12,778 nt of DNA from Smittium culicis (GCA_001970855.1 LSSN01000727.1:3337-16114), one strand, 5' to 3'; numbered from the stretch's first letter, positions 1-8,749 are shown. Translations and numbers: made by a program. The notes: generated by a model from the letters alone, not told the origin.

Positions 1-487
1 TTTTTTTAAATCTTTCTCATTAGATTATATAAAGCCATTCTAAACTCAGGAAAATTTATATAAATTAGTATCTATTAAAAGATTCAACTTAGTAAGACTT
101 TAATTACATCTTTATCCAAATAATTTAAAGTACAGATTTCTATTAATCGTTATAATCAAGAAAAAAGCAATTATAAATCTAAGTTAGTGCATAATCTAAT
201 TTAATTATAACTCGAAGTAAATAGCTCAGTTTTTTTCAAAAGTTTATATATTTTTTTTATGCTGGCTTTTAGTCCCAATTTACCGAGAAAAATCTCTAAT
301 CAGACATTTTTTTCATGACAATCATTTGTGGAGTGCTGAAATGCAAAATCCAATCATCTTTCAGCCTATTTTTTTCTCTTTTAATCATTTTTATTGAGAA
401 ATTTAGAGCGCTATTTGTAACATTTTATAATTCAAATTAAAAACACAAATATCCGGCGAATAAAATATAAAAAATAAAAAATAAAAA
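1..487. other. AT-rich spacer without recognisable gene
   Basis: The stretch is mostly A/T with many homopolymer runs. No reading frame of useful length or coding texture is present on either strand, and I see no RNA gene. It leads directly into the transposon end at about 488-536. Confidence 0.6.
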
Positions 488-536
488 GGATATTTGATTT
501 TGGTAGACCATTTTTGATCTAGCGGCAGGGAAAGGG
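488..536 (-). mobile_element. Single end of a TTAA-type MITE, opposed to the next copy
   Basis: Read on the minus strand from the shared TTAA at 537-540, the sequence begins CCCTTTC and continues to a CTACCAAAAT stretch. The left ends of the three complete copies in this window have the same layout (CCCTTTC, a GGCGG-like core, a T-run, then CTACCAA). The partner end expected about 190 bp further left is not visible, so this copy is truncated, diverged or longer. It abuts the next element head-to-head on one TTAA. Confidence 0.5.
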
Positions 537-540
537 TTAA

Positions 541-727
541 CCCTCTCACGGGCGGTAGACTACTTTTGAACTACCAACTTTAGCAAATTATGTTGTAATA
601 AAATATTTAAATTCCGAGGCCTATAAAATATTGGTTAATTGTACCATATCAGCAAATAATGATTTATTTATAAATCATAAACGAATCAACAAATTCGATA
701 TTTTTAAGACTATTGAACGGGAAAGGG
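541..727 (+). mobile_element. TTAA-flanked MITE, copy A (187 bp, piggyBac-like)
   Basis: The element begins CCCTCTCACGGGCGG and ends CGGGAAAGGG. It is flanked by TTAA at 537-540 and 728-731, which is the target-site signature of piggyBac-type transposition. Copies at 8184-8369 and 8892-9081 share its length and its TTTTGAACTACCAA motif close to the left end. It is far too short to encode a transposase and has no coding potential, so it must have depended on an enzyme encoded elsewhere. Assignment to piggyBac rests only on TTAA plus CCC-GGG termini. Confidence 0.7.
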
Positions 728-731
728 TTAA

Positions 732-1744
732 GAAAATCAGAAACACAGTATATTCCAATCGCATAAGAAAAATATTCGCATAAGTCAAGCTAAATTTTAA
801 ATATTTTTTGAGTGTACAATTTTCGCGAATAGCTAGGGCTACCTGTCTATATAAAAAAGACCAAAACATAATTACAAGATATTTAAGGAGATATCAATCC
901 GCCTATAAAATATAAAATATAATGTATTAATATTTTTATACGCCATTCTAAGGATATATATATTTTTTATATAGCGTTTGAACTCTGGACTGGCGTATAG
1001 CAGTGATGCTACAGAAATTTACTGAAGTCTAGACTTTTATATAATAAACGAATGACTTTTTCCGCCTATATAATATACGCTGTATATCAATAAAGATATT
1101 ATAATATTGCTTCAATATACATTTTTTATTTTAATGATGCTTTATTATTTTTAAATTAAACTGTTCTAGACTCAGTAATATAATTGAGCTTCAATATATA
1201 ATTTTTTATTTGAGCGCGTAGCGTGATAAATCACAATTTTATTAAATCACCTGAAAAATCATCAATTTACGCTTAATTTTTTTAGTAGGATCTTGATTTT
1301 ATTTCTACTAAATTTTATACGACTTTTAATAATTGATAAAAAGTATATGTATATAGTATAAGAAAAAATTAATTAAAATAGCTCAAAGGCGGCTATCAAA
1401 AGCCAATTTGCATGTCAATAATTTTCAGTCTGATAGCTTTTATTTAAACGCATTATTTTATTGGTACTATAACATTAACAGAAACCATGCAAAAATATAA
1501 CTAGGCTAACTGCATTAAATCTAGAATAGTATCGAATATGAAATATAAACTAGTACAAAAAAAATTTTTTTATTAAATTTGAGTATCTAATATATTAAGA
1601 TTACTAATTTTAAAAACAAAAAAAAATTTATTGAAAAATAAAATAATAAATATAGTTCAATATTAGGCTTTAACGCAATGGAATTAAATATATGTTGTTT
1701 GAGGTCGATTGAATTTTGTATAAAGGTTGAAAGAAATTCCATCT
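732..1744. other. AT-rich spacer with small repeats
   Basis: No coding region or RNA gene is supported. The stretch contains a direct repeat pair at 1109-1211. It also has a short inverted repeat (GCTATCA at 1392-1398, TGATAGC at 1431-1437) and two short copies of CCGCCTATA (about 899 and 1061). I see no other structure. Confidence 0.55.
1109..1211. repeat. Direct repeat pair of about 24 bp
   Basis: GCTTCAATATA followed by a TTTTTTATTT run occurs at 1109-1132 and again at 1188-1211, in the same orientation and 79 bp apart. The two differ by one or two bases. The origin is unknown. In DNA this AT-rich, part of the match could be chance. Confidence 0.45.
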
Positions 1745-1752
1745 TTTTATAT
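1745..1752 (+). promoter_or_regulatory. Possible TATA-like element upstream of the secreted protein gene
   Basis: TTTTATAT lies about 57 bases before the ATG at 1809. TATA-like strings are frequent by chance in such AT-rich sequence, so this is a weak call supported only by its position. Confidence 0.2.
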
Positions 1753-1808
1753 GTCCAGGAAGGAATTCAAAAAAATTAGAAAACACAAATAAGAAAAAGA
1801 AATCAAAA

Positions 1809-2189
1809 ATGCTTAAATCTGCAACCGCCATTATTTTTGCGTCAATGTGCTTGAACGGCGCATATTCTCAGTCGGCAGGAAATTCTGAAATAGATTACTC
1901 TTACAATTCTAACTTTTCCGAAAATTACAAACTTACTCTGAGGCTTGGAACGTGTCAGAATTTTTCTCCCTTTAATTCGATAAGAGTTAAGACGCTTGAG
2001 GACTCTGAATTGTTGTTTCATAATGGATACGGTTGCTGCAATTTGGTAGCGAAGAGAGATGTATGTGGCACTTTTGTTGAAAATAATATTAAATCAACAT
2101 TTGGTGTACAGCATTTTAGTATGATGGTATTACCTAAGAGTAACGCTTGCAGATATCCAAAACGAAAACGTAGAAACAACTGCGATTAA
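1809..2189 (+). CDS. Small secreted cysteine-containing protein, 126 aa
   Basis: This is an intact intronless frame with an ATG start and TAA stop. Its base composition is clearly less AT-rich than both flanks, which supports real coding. Residues 1-20 form a signal peptide: a Lys near the N-terminus, a hydrophobic core (ATAIIFASMCL), and a likely A-Y-S cleavage site before Gln21. The mature part has six cysteines (49, 76, 77, 86, 114, 125), an even number that would allow three disulfides. It ends in a basic cluster KRKRR (118-122). No transmembrane segment follows the signal peptide, so secretion is expected. I do not recognise the family. The spacing of Cys49, the GYGCC motif and the late GVQHFSMMV strand faintly recalls beta/gamma-crystallin-like small secreted proteins, but that is speculation. 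There is no neighbouring gene to suggest a function. An effector-like or host-surface role is possible but unproven. Confidence 0.7.
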   Translation: MLKSATAIIFASMCLNGAYSQSAGNSEIDYSYNSNFSENYKLTLRLGTCQNFSPFNSIRVKTLEDSELLFHNGYGCCNLVAKRDVCGTFVENNIKSTFGVQHFSMMVLPKSNACRYPKRKRRNNCD

Positions 2190-2268
2190 TTTTCATCATC
2201 TATTGTTTTTGAGTAGACCAAAATTTGAGTTTTATTATAATTTATTATTCAGGTATCAAGGATAAAAA

Positions 2269-2274
2269 AATAAA
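2269..2274 (+). terminator. Possible polyadenylation signal AATAAA
   Basis: AATAAA lies 80 bases after the stop codon of the secreted protein gene, in a suitable place for 3' end formation. The hexamer is common by chance in this composition. Confidence 0.25.
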
Positions 2275-3117
2275 TTAATTATATTGCATTATCTTTTTTT
2301 TTCACGAAAAATTCATATATATATATCATTAATTATTTGACTTTATATTATCGATAATTTCCATAAAATCAGGGTAGTTTTTGCATTATGGTATGATATT
2401 TGAAGAAGAGATTATTCCAATTAAATTTTCCAATTTATAAGCATTTGATATGTTTTTAAATCGTACTAGAGAATAAAATTTAATATAATTTCTGCCACAA
2501 TCAATAGTTTTATCTAATATTATTTCTAAAAAAATTATTATGAATTGTAGCTCCAATTTACCTAGATGCAAGAATTCATGATTTTCTTAGTAAAAGTTAT
2601 TTATGAATTTTATTGATATTTTTACTTTTCAAAAGCAGGCAAGATAAATTCCCCATTAAATTGCACTAAAATTTGTTGAATTTAATTTTTCTCGGTTCAT
2701 CTGGCTCTATAAAGACTCATAATTTCTAATAATATGCGTTTTTTGCTTTCTTTTATTTTATATAAGTGTAAACTTTTTGTTCAAATAAATATACTTTCAT
2801 AATAACTCACCTATTGAAAAAATATTTTATATTAAGACTAGTTATTGATAATTGAAGACTTATTCCAAATCTATAAACGTGAAATGTTGCCATTAAATGC
2901 AGCAATTTAATTTTGAAGGTATACAGTTTAATATAATTAGACCGTTACTCACTCTTATCATTATATTCAAGCTATCTGTTCCTACCTATTCTATTAACTT
3001 TCATTAACTATTGCTATTCTAGTTGAGTTGAAATAAAATTGTTAAACTCTTATTGGATAAATTTAAACCATAAATCTAAATTCAATAAAATCAATTTAAA
3101 AAAATTATACTTCAGAG
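2275..3117. other. AT-rich spacer, nothing recognised
   Basis: About 840 bases separate the secreted protein gene from the LINE remnant. It has a short TA run near 2313-2323 and A/T homopolymers, but no coding texture, RNA gene or clear repeat on either strand. Confidence 0.55.
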
Positions 3118-4046
3118 AGAAGACATATTTTCGGGATGAGCGAAGCCCGATGTCACCCAATAAAAACTGTGGTTGACCAGGCAACGCGAGTGGTAGCCAA
3201 GGTCGGAAAAAGCGCTGCCATGGAGCGGATCCGCGAGGAACTGGGTATCACTTCAGTATTCCTACGCACCAGCACCGCCCGTGAGCGAGCATATATCAAG
3301 TGGCCGGCATCCAAAACGTGGATTTCCGATCTCATCGAGTAGCCTATCAAGGCTCAAAAATCAACGTGGGTAACTCGCAGCTCAAGATGAAATGACAGAT
3401 ACTGCCAGACAGACGCTGCTGGCCAGACTTTGATTTCACTGGCCAACAAAAAAATGAAAAATAACCGATACAATATACAATACTGGGCTATTAGCCAAAA
3501 AATAAAATCCAAAGTTGGATTGGCCTGAAAGTAATTACCCCACACTGAGGCTGGACCTCCAGGACGTCGGGAAACTGCGAATGGGCAGCTATTGGACTGC
3601 TCAGCGCCTGGAAAACGCCAAAATCATAAATGAAAAATTTAAAATATTTTGTCCCTGCTGCAAACTCAGAACACCTGAGACAGCAGATCACATACTATTA
3701 GACTGCGCCATGCGGTACAGAGTACGGAATAAAACGATCAGTCTGTTCATACCAGCTTCGATCAGCATTGACACTGATTTTTTGTTTTCAAATTCTAGTG
3801 AAGCCCAGTTGGGGCTAGTTGGAAAACTCCTTGGGATTGAAGTCTAAAAAATCTTTAATCCAGCTCCGCGCCGGCGCCGTCGATCAAGTTTATGAGCTGG
3901 AAACAGCAAAATTTCTGGACGGCATTCGTGTTTCTGGATCACTTATACTAGAAAGTAATAGTGATCTACTAGCCCCCTTGAACCAATTCCTAGTGAGTGT
4001 GAAGCTGCTAGAGCGGCGAAGGAGAGTCGCGAGAAAATTTTTTTGA
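3118..4046 (+). pseudogene. 5'-truncated LINE (non-LTR retrotransposon) tail, frameshifted
   Basis: This is the C-terminal part of a LINE ORF2 that normally reverse-transcribes its own RNA at the target site. The first segment (3136 to about 3510) reads through ARERAYIKWPASKTWISDL and a TWVT motif, with a TAG at 3340-3342 and a TGA near 3393. The frame then shifts to 3515-3847, which holds GSYWTAQRL and a CCHC-type motif, CPCC-x9-H-x4-C (ending ETADHILLDC), typical of LINE C-termini. A second shift near 3840 leads to the last segment, ending RRRRVARKFF at 4046. The endonuclease and reverse-transcriptase core are absent, which fits the usual 5' truncation. The block has far more G and C than its flanks and starts abruptly near 3118. 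The T/A-rich DNA after the stop may be the old 3' tail. I could not define a target-site duplication. Confidence 0.8.
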
Positions 4047-4166
4047 TGAAATTTTTTACTTTTTTTTAACATTTTCTAAATTTTAGAATTACTTTTTATA
4101 ATTTCTTATTTATCTTGAGACAAATATTCCTGGCTATAAAAAACAAAAAAGAGGAGACATACTAAG

Positions 4167-5217
4167 TTACTCCAAATTTAAAATCGACTCAGTCAAGTTA
4201 TTCTTAGAATTTCTCGTATGTCGATAATATGTATCCTAGATGGTATAGTATGACCAAAATACATGTGAAACTATATCACCAGTCGATATCCGGGAGTTTG
4301 CGGCTGATTTATCACCTATTTCTCTCCCCTTGTGGACTGGTGCTTCAGGATCGCGGCGTATTAGATCTGAAATCGTGTGAATATATCGGGTGGTAATTCT
4401 ACCGATAGAGGCTTGAAGGTACCATTGACATATTTTATAAGCCTATGAACTACCCAATTGATATTGTTAGCTTGAAGGATTGGGGAGGGGTAATCTGGTA
4501 CCTTTTCTTTGATTATCATGTAAGCAATTACTGAGAATAATAATGATCAGAGTGGTGGTTTAATTTTCATAACTTTTCGATTGGGCTGCAACCTCATTTT
4601 TCTTTAGGGGTTACTATTATTAGGTTTAGCACACCTTTTTTGATGCAGTTACGTTGATCGTAAATCCTATGGATGTCGCTGGTGCGAAGGAAACTTGTTC
4701 CTGATAGCAGCCAATAAAGCTTGGATGTGATATGATTAACAGTGAGGAAATAGTTTTGGACTCTTTCTCGAAGCAATTCTATAACTAGTGATATATCCAT
4801 AGCAAGCCTAATGAAAGATTTAATACGAGTATCATCCAGTGTCTTAATAAATTCTGAAAATATTAGATGAGCGTTTAGCTCAGCTGGTTTATCTGAAAGC
4901 TGTAGAACTTCCAATTTTTAGTATTTATTGAGTCTATATTTTTCTTGCACAAAACTTATAATTCCGCCAGATATCTGATTGTTTGAGGAATGTAAATGGT
5001 ATAAGATATCTAGCTCGATATTCTCCTTTTTAGAAAGCGCTGCTGGATATAAATTACCTGTATCTATGACGGACACGTCGTTTTTAGGAAACGATAAAGC
5101 CAATGGCGTTAGTTTTGATACCTTGATTTTCGAGGAAACGCTCCCTATCTTCCGGGACATCAATATCCAAAGCTTTTTTTCCGAGTGCGACGACTTTCCG
5201 CTTTTAGGATCCGGCAC
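4167..5217 (-). pseudogene. Tyrosine recombinase remnant of the DIRS-like element
   Basis: The enzyme would insert the circular DNA copy of the element by a phosphotyrosine mechanism. One frame runs from 5217 to 4594 with a single TAA (4918-4920). It contains a KLYWLLSGTSFLRTSDI stretch with the box I arginine (LRxSDI), then a PKEK motif. Further on, in shifted frames, come EKVPDYPSP, NWVVHRLIKYVN and KPLSVE. A segment with H-x-x-R (HKGR, 4323-4334) follows, then DIVSHVFW and finally D-T-Y-Y-R (4221-4235), which supplies the candidate nucleophilic tyrosine. The frame ends at TAA 4167-4169 and includes an in-frame TAG just before DTYYR. All the signature residues can be located, but several stops and frameshifts make the gene non-functional. 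It lies downstream of RNase H on the same strand, as in DIRS elements. Confidence 0.8.
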
Positions 5218-5241
5218 TACAGTTTTTTTTTTAAAGTAGAA

Positions 5242-5596
5242 GTGACTGTGATATTGAAAGTACCACCAGTTCTGGAAAAAAATTCGCGGATTTCCACATT
5301 GGATTCACTAGAGTCATTGTGACTAGCTCGTAGCGGGCCTTCTGAACTACCTGTGCTATCAAATTCTGTGGTGGACAACAGTACGGATTGTCAATTCTAG
5401 TCGAATTGCGGGCATGGGCATTCTTTCATCGTTCATTGTTGTCCAGTAACTAGCTGCAGCGTTGTTGCGTCTTCCAGTTCTGGGATGATGCAAACAGATT
5501 GACGTCGTAGAGCCCATACTGCGAGTTCAGGTCTGAAAATTATTCCTGATATAGAGATCATTCAGTTTGCGCTGTCAGTCTGCTGGGGGCGCCCGC
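5242..5596 (-). pseudogene. Conserved linker between RNase H and recombinase of the DIRS-like element
   Basis: Shifting frames on the minus strand recover NLFASSQNW, then YCCPPQNLIAQVVQK (about 5342-5386), TLVNPMWKSANFFPEL and VVPDPKSGK. In DIRS-type polyproteins a 'PPWNLI..V.QK....TL..P.W.SA.W.P.L' segment follows RNase H, and this block matches that layout. The original tryptophan after PP appears changed to glutamine, and several stops interrupt the block. I assign it to the same dead element and not to a separate gene. Confidence 0.7.
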
Positions 5597-5628
5597 TTAA
5601 TTTAATACTGATGTTACATAGGTCACTT

Positions 5629-5940
5629 TCAAGCTATTATTGGTCTTGAGGAAGTTAACCAGGTCTTTTCTGTTAATTCCAGCAGTTTCGAGGAGGCTAT
5701 GAACCTGAATTTTTTGAAATTGGAGAGTGTGCTTGTGTTTTCTATGTAGAAAAATACCGATCTTCTCACCACAATCTTTAGCTTCAGTGCGTAATACACT
5801 GTCAACAGTTCCTTCGTGTTGATATGAAGTTTCGCCACTTTGGGGTCCATACACTAGAGTAAGAGCGGTGACCGATTACTATTCCCCAAGATGAGTCGCT
5901 GGAGTAGGTAAAAATCTCTATTTCTGGAGTTTCGAGCAAG
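5629..5940 (-). pseudogene. RNase H domain remnant of the DIRS-like element
   Basis: RNase H removes the RNA strand during reverse transcription. The minus strand reads EIEIFTYSSDSSWGIVIG (about 5880-5925), then W-T-P. After a frame change comes KLHINTKELLTVYYALKLK (5850 leftward), followed by a strand with FYIENTSTLSNFKKF and a KLLEL-x-x-K-x-W helix. The HIN-x-KELL-x-VYYAL motif carries the conserved second-helix glutamate. The first catalytic Asp is expected in a 'TDAS' motif, but here it reads TYSS, an Asp-to-Tyr change, so the domain would be inactive even without the frameshifts. Confidence 0.8.
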
Positions 5941-6059
5941 AACTAGTGACTGTTACAAACATTAGCTTGTTTTTCGGAAGAACATTCTATTAATTTCAGG
6001 TTTAGCCAGCTTCAATATCGATATACGCGAGTTTGAAATGGGTTAAGCTCAGCTATTGA

Positions 6060-7123
6060 GTACTAATAGTCAACTAAAAATCAGTCTTACAGGAAGAAGG
6101 ACGACTGAAATAGATTGGTCTTTCCCTTTGAAGTTCTCCAGGCTTCTCGATGTCGTCTAGCCAGCGTTGGTCAATCTGATGGCTTCTTTTCGGAGGTCCC
6201 AGATCTTTGAGATCGGAACTTTGAGAGAAATTTCTTTGGAATTTATCACCATTCCAAGGTTAAAGGTCGACTAAGAGTTCGTAGTCAACGACTTATCAGG
6301 ATTTACTTTGAGTTCAAGTTTCGATATCTTGAAGAGGATTAAGCTATCGTTAGCTTGGTATAAGTGTTTTGTCTCTCCCAATATCAGCAGATCATATAAA
6401 AATGTTATTGCTCAAATTTCTTGATCTGGTCTATTCTAGAACTAGGATAAGGACCTTGGTGAAAATCAATAGGCTCAGAGATAGCCATAAACCCAGAATG
6501 TGGAATTGAAAATAACGGCAGTACTGACGAAATCGAAGGATTATCAGCACTTTTTGTAAATTAATATGTGTATGAAGATATCATCGAGGTCTAGTGACTT
6601 CAGAAAATCCTTTTGCCGGACCATTCGACAAATAAATTTCAGAATTTCCGTGATAAAACTCTGCTCACCTACGTGTAATTTGAGATTGCGGAGTTCCAAG
6701 ACTAATATGAGGCCTCCAGTATTTTTCAGCTATCGTGATCATTTAGCTTTAGAATATCTTCGATAGCTCGCTTCAATAGCAAGGTAGAAGCTTCTTTTTT
6801 CAGAGCTTTTGTGGACTCCTGGCTCGATTTACTCTTGTATCGATATTTATGGGACGTCAATAGTGGGTTTTGAGGGCGAATCGCTTGGTGCGGGTTCTTT
6901 GGGCCCACTCCAAGATCCACCCGTTTCGACATGGGAGTGAGAGAATAGGGGTTATTGAAAGGGATTTTGAATACCCACTCTATTATATTCTGAACCCATC
7001 ACCTTCCGTTAATTTTTACCATGCTGATTTGAACATGATTAGGCTTTCCCAAACTGGGAAGCCATTTTGGGGCTCTATTGAGGCCCCTTTAAAGCGGCCT
7101 CGACATTTCACGCAAAAATTTGA
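6060..7123 (-). pseudogene. Reverse transcriptase remnant of the DIRS-like element
   Basis: The domain copies element RNA into DNA. From the N-terminal side on the minus strand I can follow a WV-x-x-I-x-x-x-F-K-IPF entry segment (about 6980-7030) and LKKEASTLLLKRAIEDI in the frame 6932-6726. A GGLILVLELRNL strand starts near 6718, followed by motif A, KSLDLDDIFIHI, with its Asp intact. The F-x-F-x-S region then carries several stops. Motif C reads FLYDLLILG (6376-6402), where a Y-L-D-D signature is expected, so the first of the two Asp residues is now Tyr. NPDKSLTTNS and a thumb-like helix follow. Many stops and frame changes make it non-functional. Confidence 0.8.
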
Positions 7124-7899
7124 CTAGCGATCGGGGATTATGAGTCTTAAGCTGACTACAGCGGATGTTACAGTGTTGGTGCTCTGCGAAGTAATAATAT
7201 TTCTGCTGTTAGAATCTTTTTTGATCGAATTCTTCTGACGCTTGAGAAAATTCTGGATATATTGAAGATTCGCAGTTCGTTTCTTTTCAATAAAGGTGTC
7301 CAACGCATCATGATCTATCATAGGCTTGACATCAGATTCAACAAACTGGGTCGTTTTTCCGGGAAGACCAAATCCTTTTTGAATATTTCCTATCCTTAAT
7401 TGGGACACAATGGCAGCGAGTCAGATAATAGTGCTCTAATCGTGCTTGCGAAAAGAATTCCTGGATTCTCAGAGGAGTTCAAATATTGGTTTTCCTGGAT
7501 TCGGCGATGAAGTTGGTATTCAATTGGCCGAATTGCTTGTGCAATGGATAACTGTATTATATAGAAAGCATAATCAGTTTTATTCACTGCGCTCAACGCT
7601 GAATCATTCAGTGGCGGCGGTGTGAAGCTCATCGAGCTAGTCTTGTAACAAGAGTGGGTTGAAATCTTGCGCTCATCTTCGATCAATTTTGACCTGAATA
7701 AGCCCTATTTGATGGATTATCGCACTTCAGCAAGCTCCTGATAAACATTCAGGTCTTTAATTGGTATCCTTAGTGAAACAAACTGGTCCTCTGGATCTTT
7801 TTTTTTCTCCCTTTCACGTAGTAATTGCTGTAACAGTTCAATAAATACCCTGATTTGGTCTTAGCTTGTGGAAGCTTGGGAATATGTAACTTTTTCCAT
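7124..7899 (-). pseudogene. Gag-like protein remnant of the DIRS-like element
   Basis: An ATG at 7897-7899 opens a frame that runs to 7396 with only three internal stops (7861-7863, 7717-7719, 7705-7707). It continues after one frame change near 7400 to a stop at 7124, so the original protein was about 255 residues. Recognisable parts are an early charged helix (ELLQQLLREREKKKD) and a TPPPLNDSALSAVNK segment. These are followed by a helix with IAQAIRPIEYQLHRRIQEN and an ILFASTIRALLSD motif. The last part has LPGKTTQFVESDVKP, LDTFIEKKR and a basic QNFLKRQKN tail. The layout matches the first ORF of DIRS-type elements as I remember it from fungi. It presumably bound element RNA. It is not functional here. 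Confidence 0.7.
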
Positions 7900-8179
7900 A
7901 GGTAAATGTTTTATTTCCTTTAAAAATATTTAATATTCTTAACTATAAAAATTATAAGTTGAAAATCTTTATACTGGTAGAGTACCTTTGCGAAAGAAAA
8001 GATAATAAGGATAACACTAACGTGCAACTTACATTAATCACTATAAAAATTTTATTGTTTCATTTTATACACTTTATTTTTATTGGGCTTTAATCTTCGG
8101 TTTAGTTTAATCCAAGAAGATGGTAACACTTAATATGCCTCCTCTCTGAATTAAAACCCAGGTAAAACATTAAAATTGT
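7900..8179. other. AT-rich spacer beside the DIRS-like element
   Basis: These bases should include the 5' terminal repeat of the DIRS-like element, but no repeat matching 4047-4166 could be recognised by eye. No gene is visible. Confidence 0.45.
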
Positions 8180-8183
8180 TTGA

Positions 8184-8369
8184 CCCATTCAGGGGTGGTT
8201 GGCTTTTTTGAACTACCAAAATTATCTAACCATAGAAAATCAAAAATAATATATTATGTTGATAATTTATTCGATATTAACGTTATTATATGCAATAAAA
8301 AATTATTTATGATAGACCTATCCAACTATGTTTTTTAAAATTTTTTTAGAATACTGGCATCAGAAAGGG
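8184..8369 (+). mobile_element. TTAA-family MITE, copy B (186 bp), flanked by TTGA
   Basis: It begins CCCATTCAGGGGTGG, continues with GGCTTTTTTGAACTACCAA, and ends CAGAAAGGG. Length and both ends match copy A (541-727) and, inverted, copy C (8892-9081). The flanking tetranucleotide is TTGA on both sides (8180-8183 and 8370-8373), not TTAA. There is no coding capacity. Confidence 0.7.
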
Positions 8370-8549
8370 TTGATAGAATCGCGAATAATGAGGTTGACGC
8401 ATGAAAAAACTCTCAGACCAATTATAGTAGAAAAATAATATATAGCTATAAAAATTATCGGATAAGGTATAATGGTTTATTTAATTAAAAAAAACTTATT
8501 CATATTTAACAAAATATATTTTTATATTAAACCCAAGATTTTTAGCCCA

Positions 8550-8600
8550 TTAACCCTTTCTCGCCCAAAAATTTTTGCATGAAAAAATAAAACCTTTACC
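8550..8600. mobile_element. Solitary TTAA plus CCCTTTC end, partner not found
   Basis: TTAA at 8550-8553 is followed by CCCTTTCTCGCCC, the same opening as other ends in this family. No GGG-TTAA partner is visible at the expected 190 bp, so this may be a truncated copy or a related, longer family. Confidence 0.4.
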
Positions 8601-8612
8601 TTTTTTAATAAT

Positions 8613-8670
8613 TACATAATATTATTGGATATATTATATATGCATTATGTAAGTATCATCCAATAATGTA
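8613..8670. repeat. Imperfect inverted repeat, hairpin-forming
   Basis: TATTGGAT ends the left arm (8613-8630) and ATCCAATA starts the right arm (8658-8670). The outer TACAT/ATGTA also pairs, with a five-base bulge. A nested TACATAAT/ATTATGTA pair lies inside. It has no link to any gene. Confidence 0.5.
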
Positions 8671-8749
8671 AACAACATTAAAATATGAATACAGATGGGG
8701 GACTCTTAACGAAGAGAGCACTTTGTTGAAATAGTTATTTAGTGGATTG

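Larger units (their letters stand above)
4167..7899 (-). mobile_element. Decayed DIRS-like tyrosine-recombinase retrotransposon (coding core)
   Basis: Read on the minus strand, the order is gag-like protein, reverse transcriptase, RNase H, a conserved linker, then a tyrosine recombinase with no integrase. That domain order defines DIRS-type elements, which integrate through the recombinase instead of a DDE integrase. Each domain can be followed by switching frames across many stops and indels, so the copy is dead. The limits given are the first gag ATG (7899) and the last recombinase stop (4167). Terminal repeats should lie just outside, but I could not identify inverted or split direct repeats in 4047-4166 or 7900-8170, so the true ends are unknown. 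Composition is richer in G and C than the flanking spacer. Confidence 0.85.

Noticed and set aside
675..869. Minus-strand 64-codon ORF
   Set aside because: It starts outside and ends inside MITE copy A, has low-complexity hydrophobic content and no coding signature.
1392..1437. Short inverted repeat as a possible RNA structure or terminator
   Set aside because: A seven-base stem with a 32-base loop in AT-rich DNA is expected by chance. No cloverleaf or neighbouring gene.
2386..2571. Minus-strand 61-codon ORF
   Set aside because: AT-rich chance frame with isoleucine- and asparagine-rich content and no motif.
3153..3350. Minus-strand ORF opposite the LINE remnant
   Set aside because: Antisense shadow. 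The plus strand carries recognisable LINE motifs over the same bases.
4594..5217. Two separate small minus-strand genes
   Set aside because: They are the same reading frame split by one TAA at 4918-4920, and both belong to the tyrosine recombinase of the DIRS-like element.
6566..7127. Plus-strand ORFs over the DIRS-like element (6566-6766 and 6870-7127)
   Set aside because: Antisense shadows of the reverse transcriptase and gag region, where the minus strand holds the conserved motifs.
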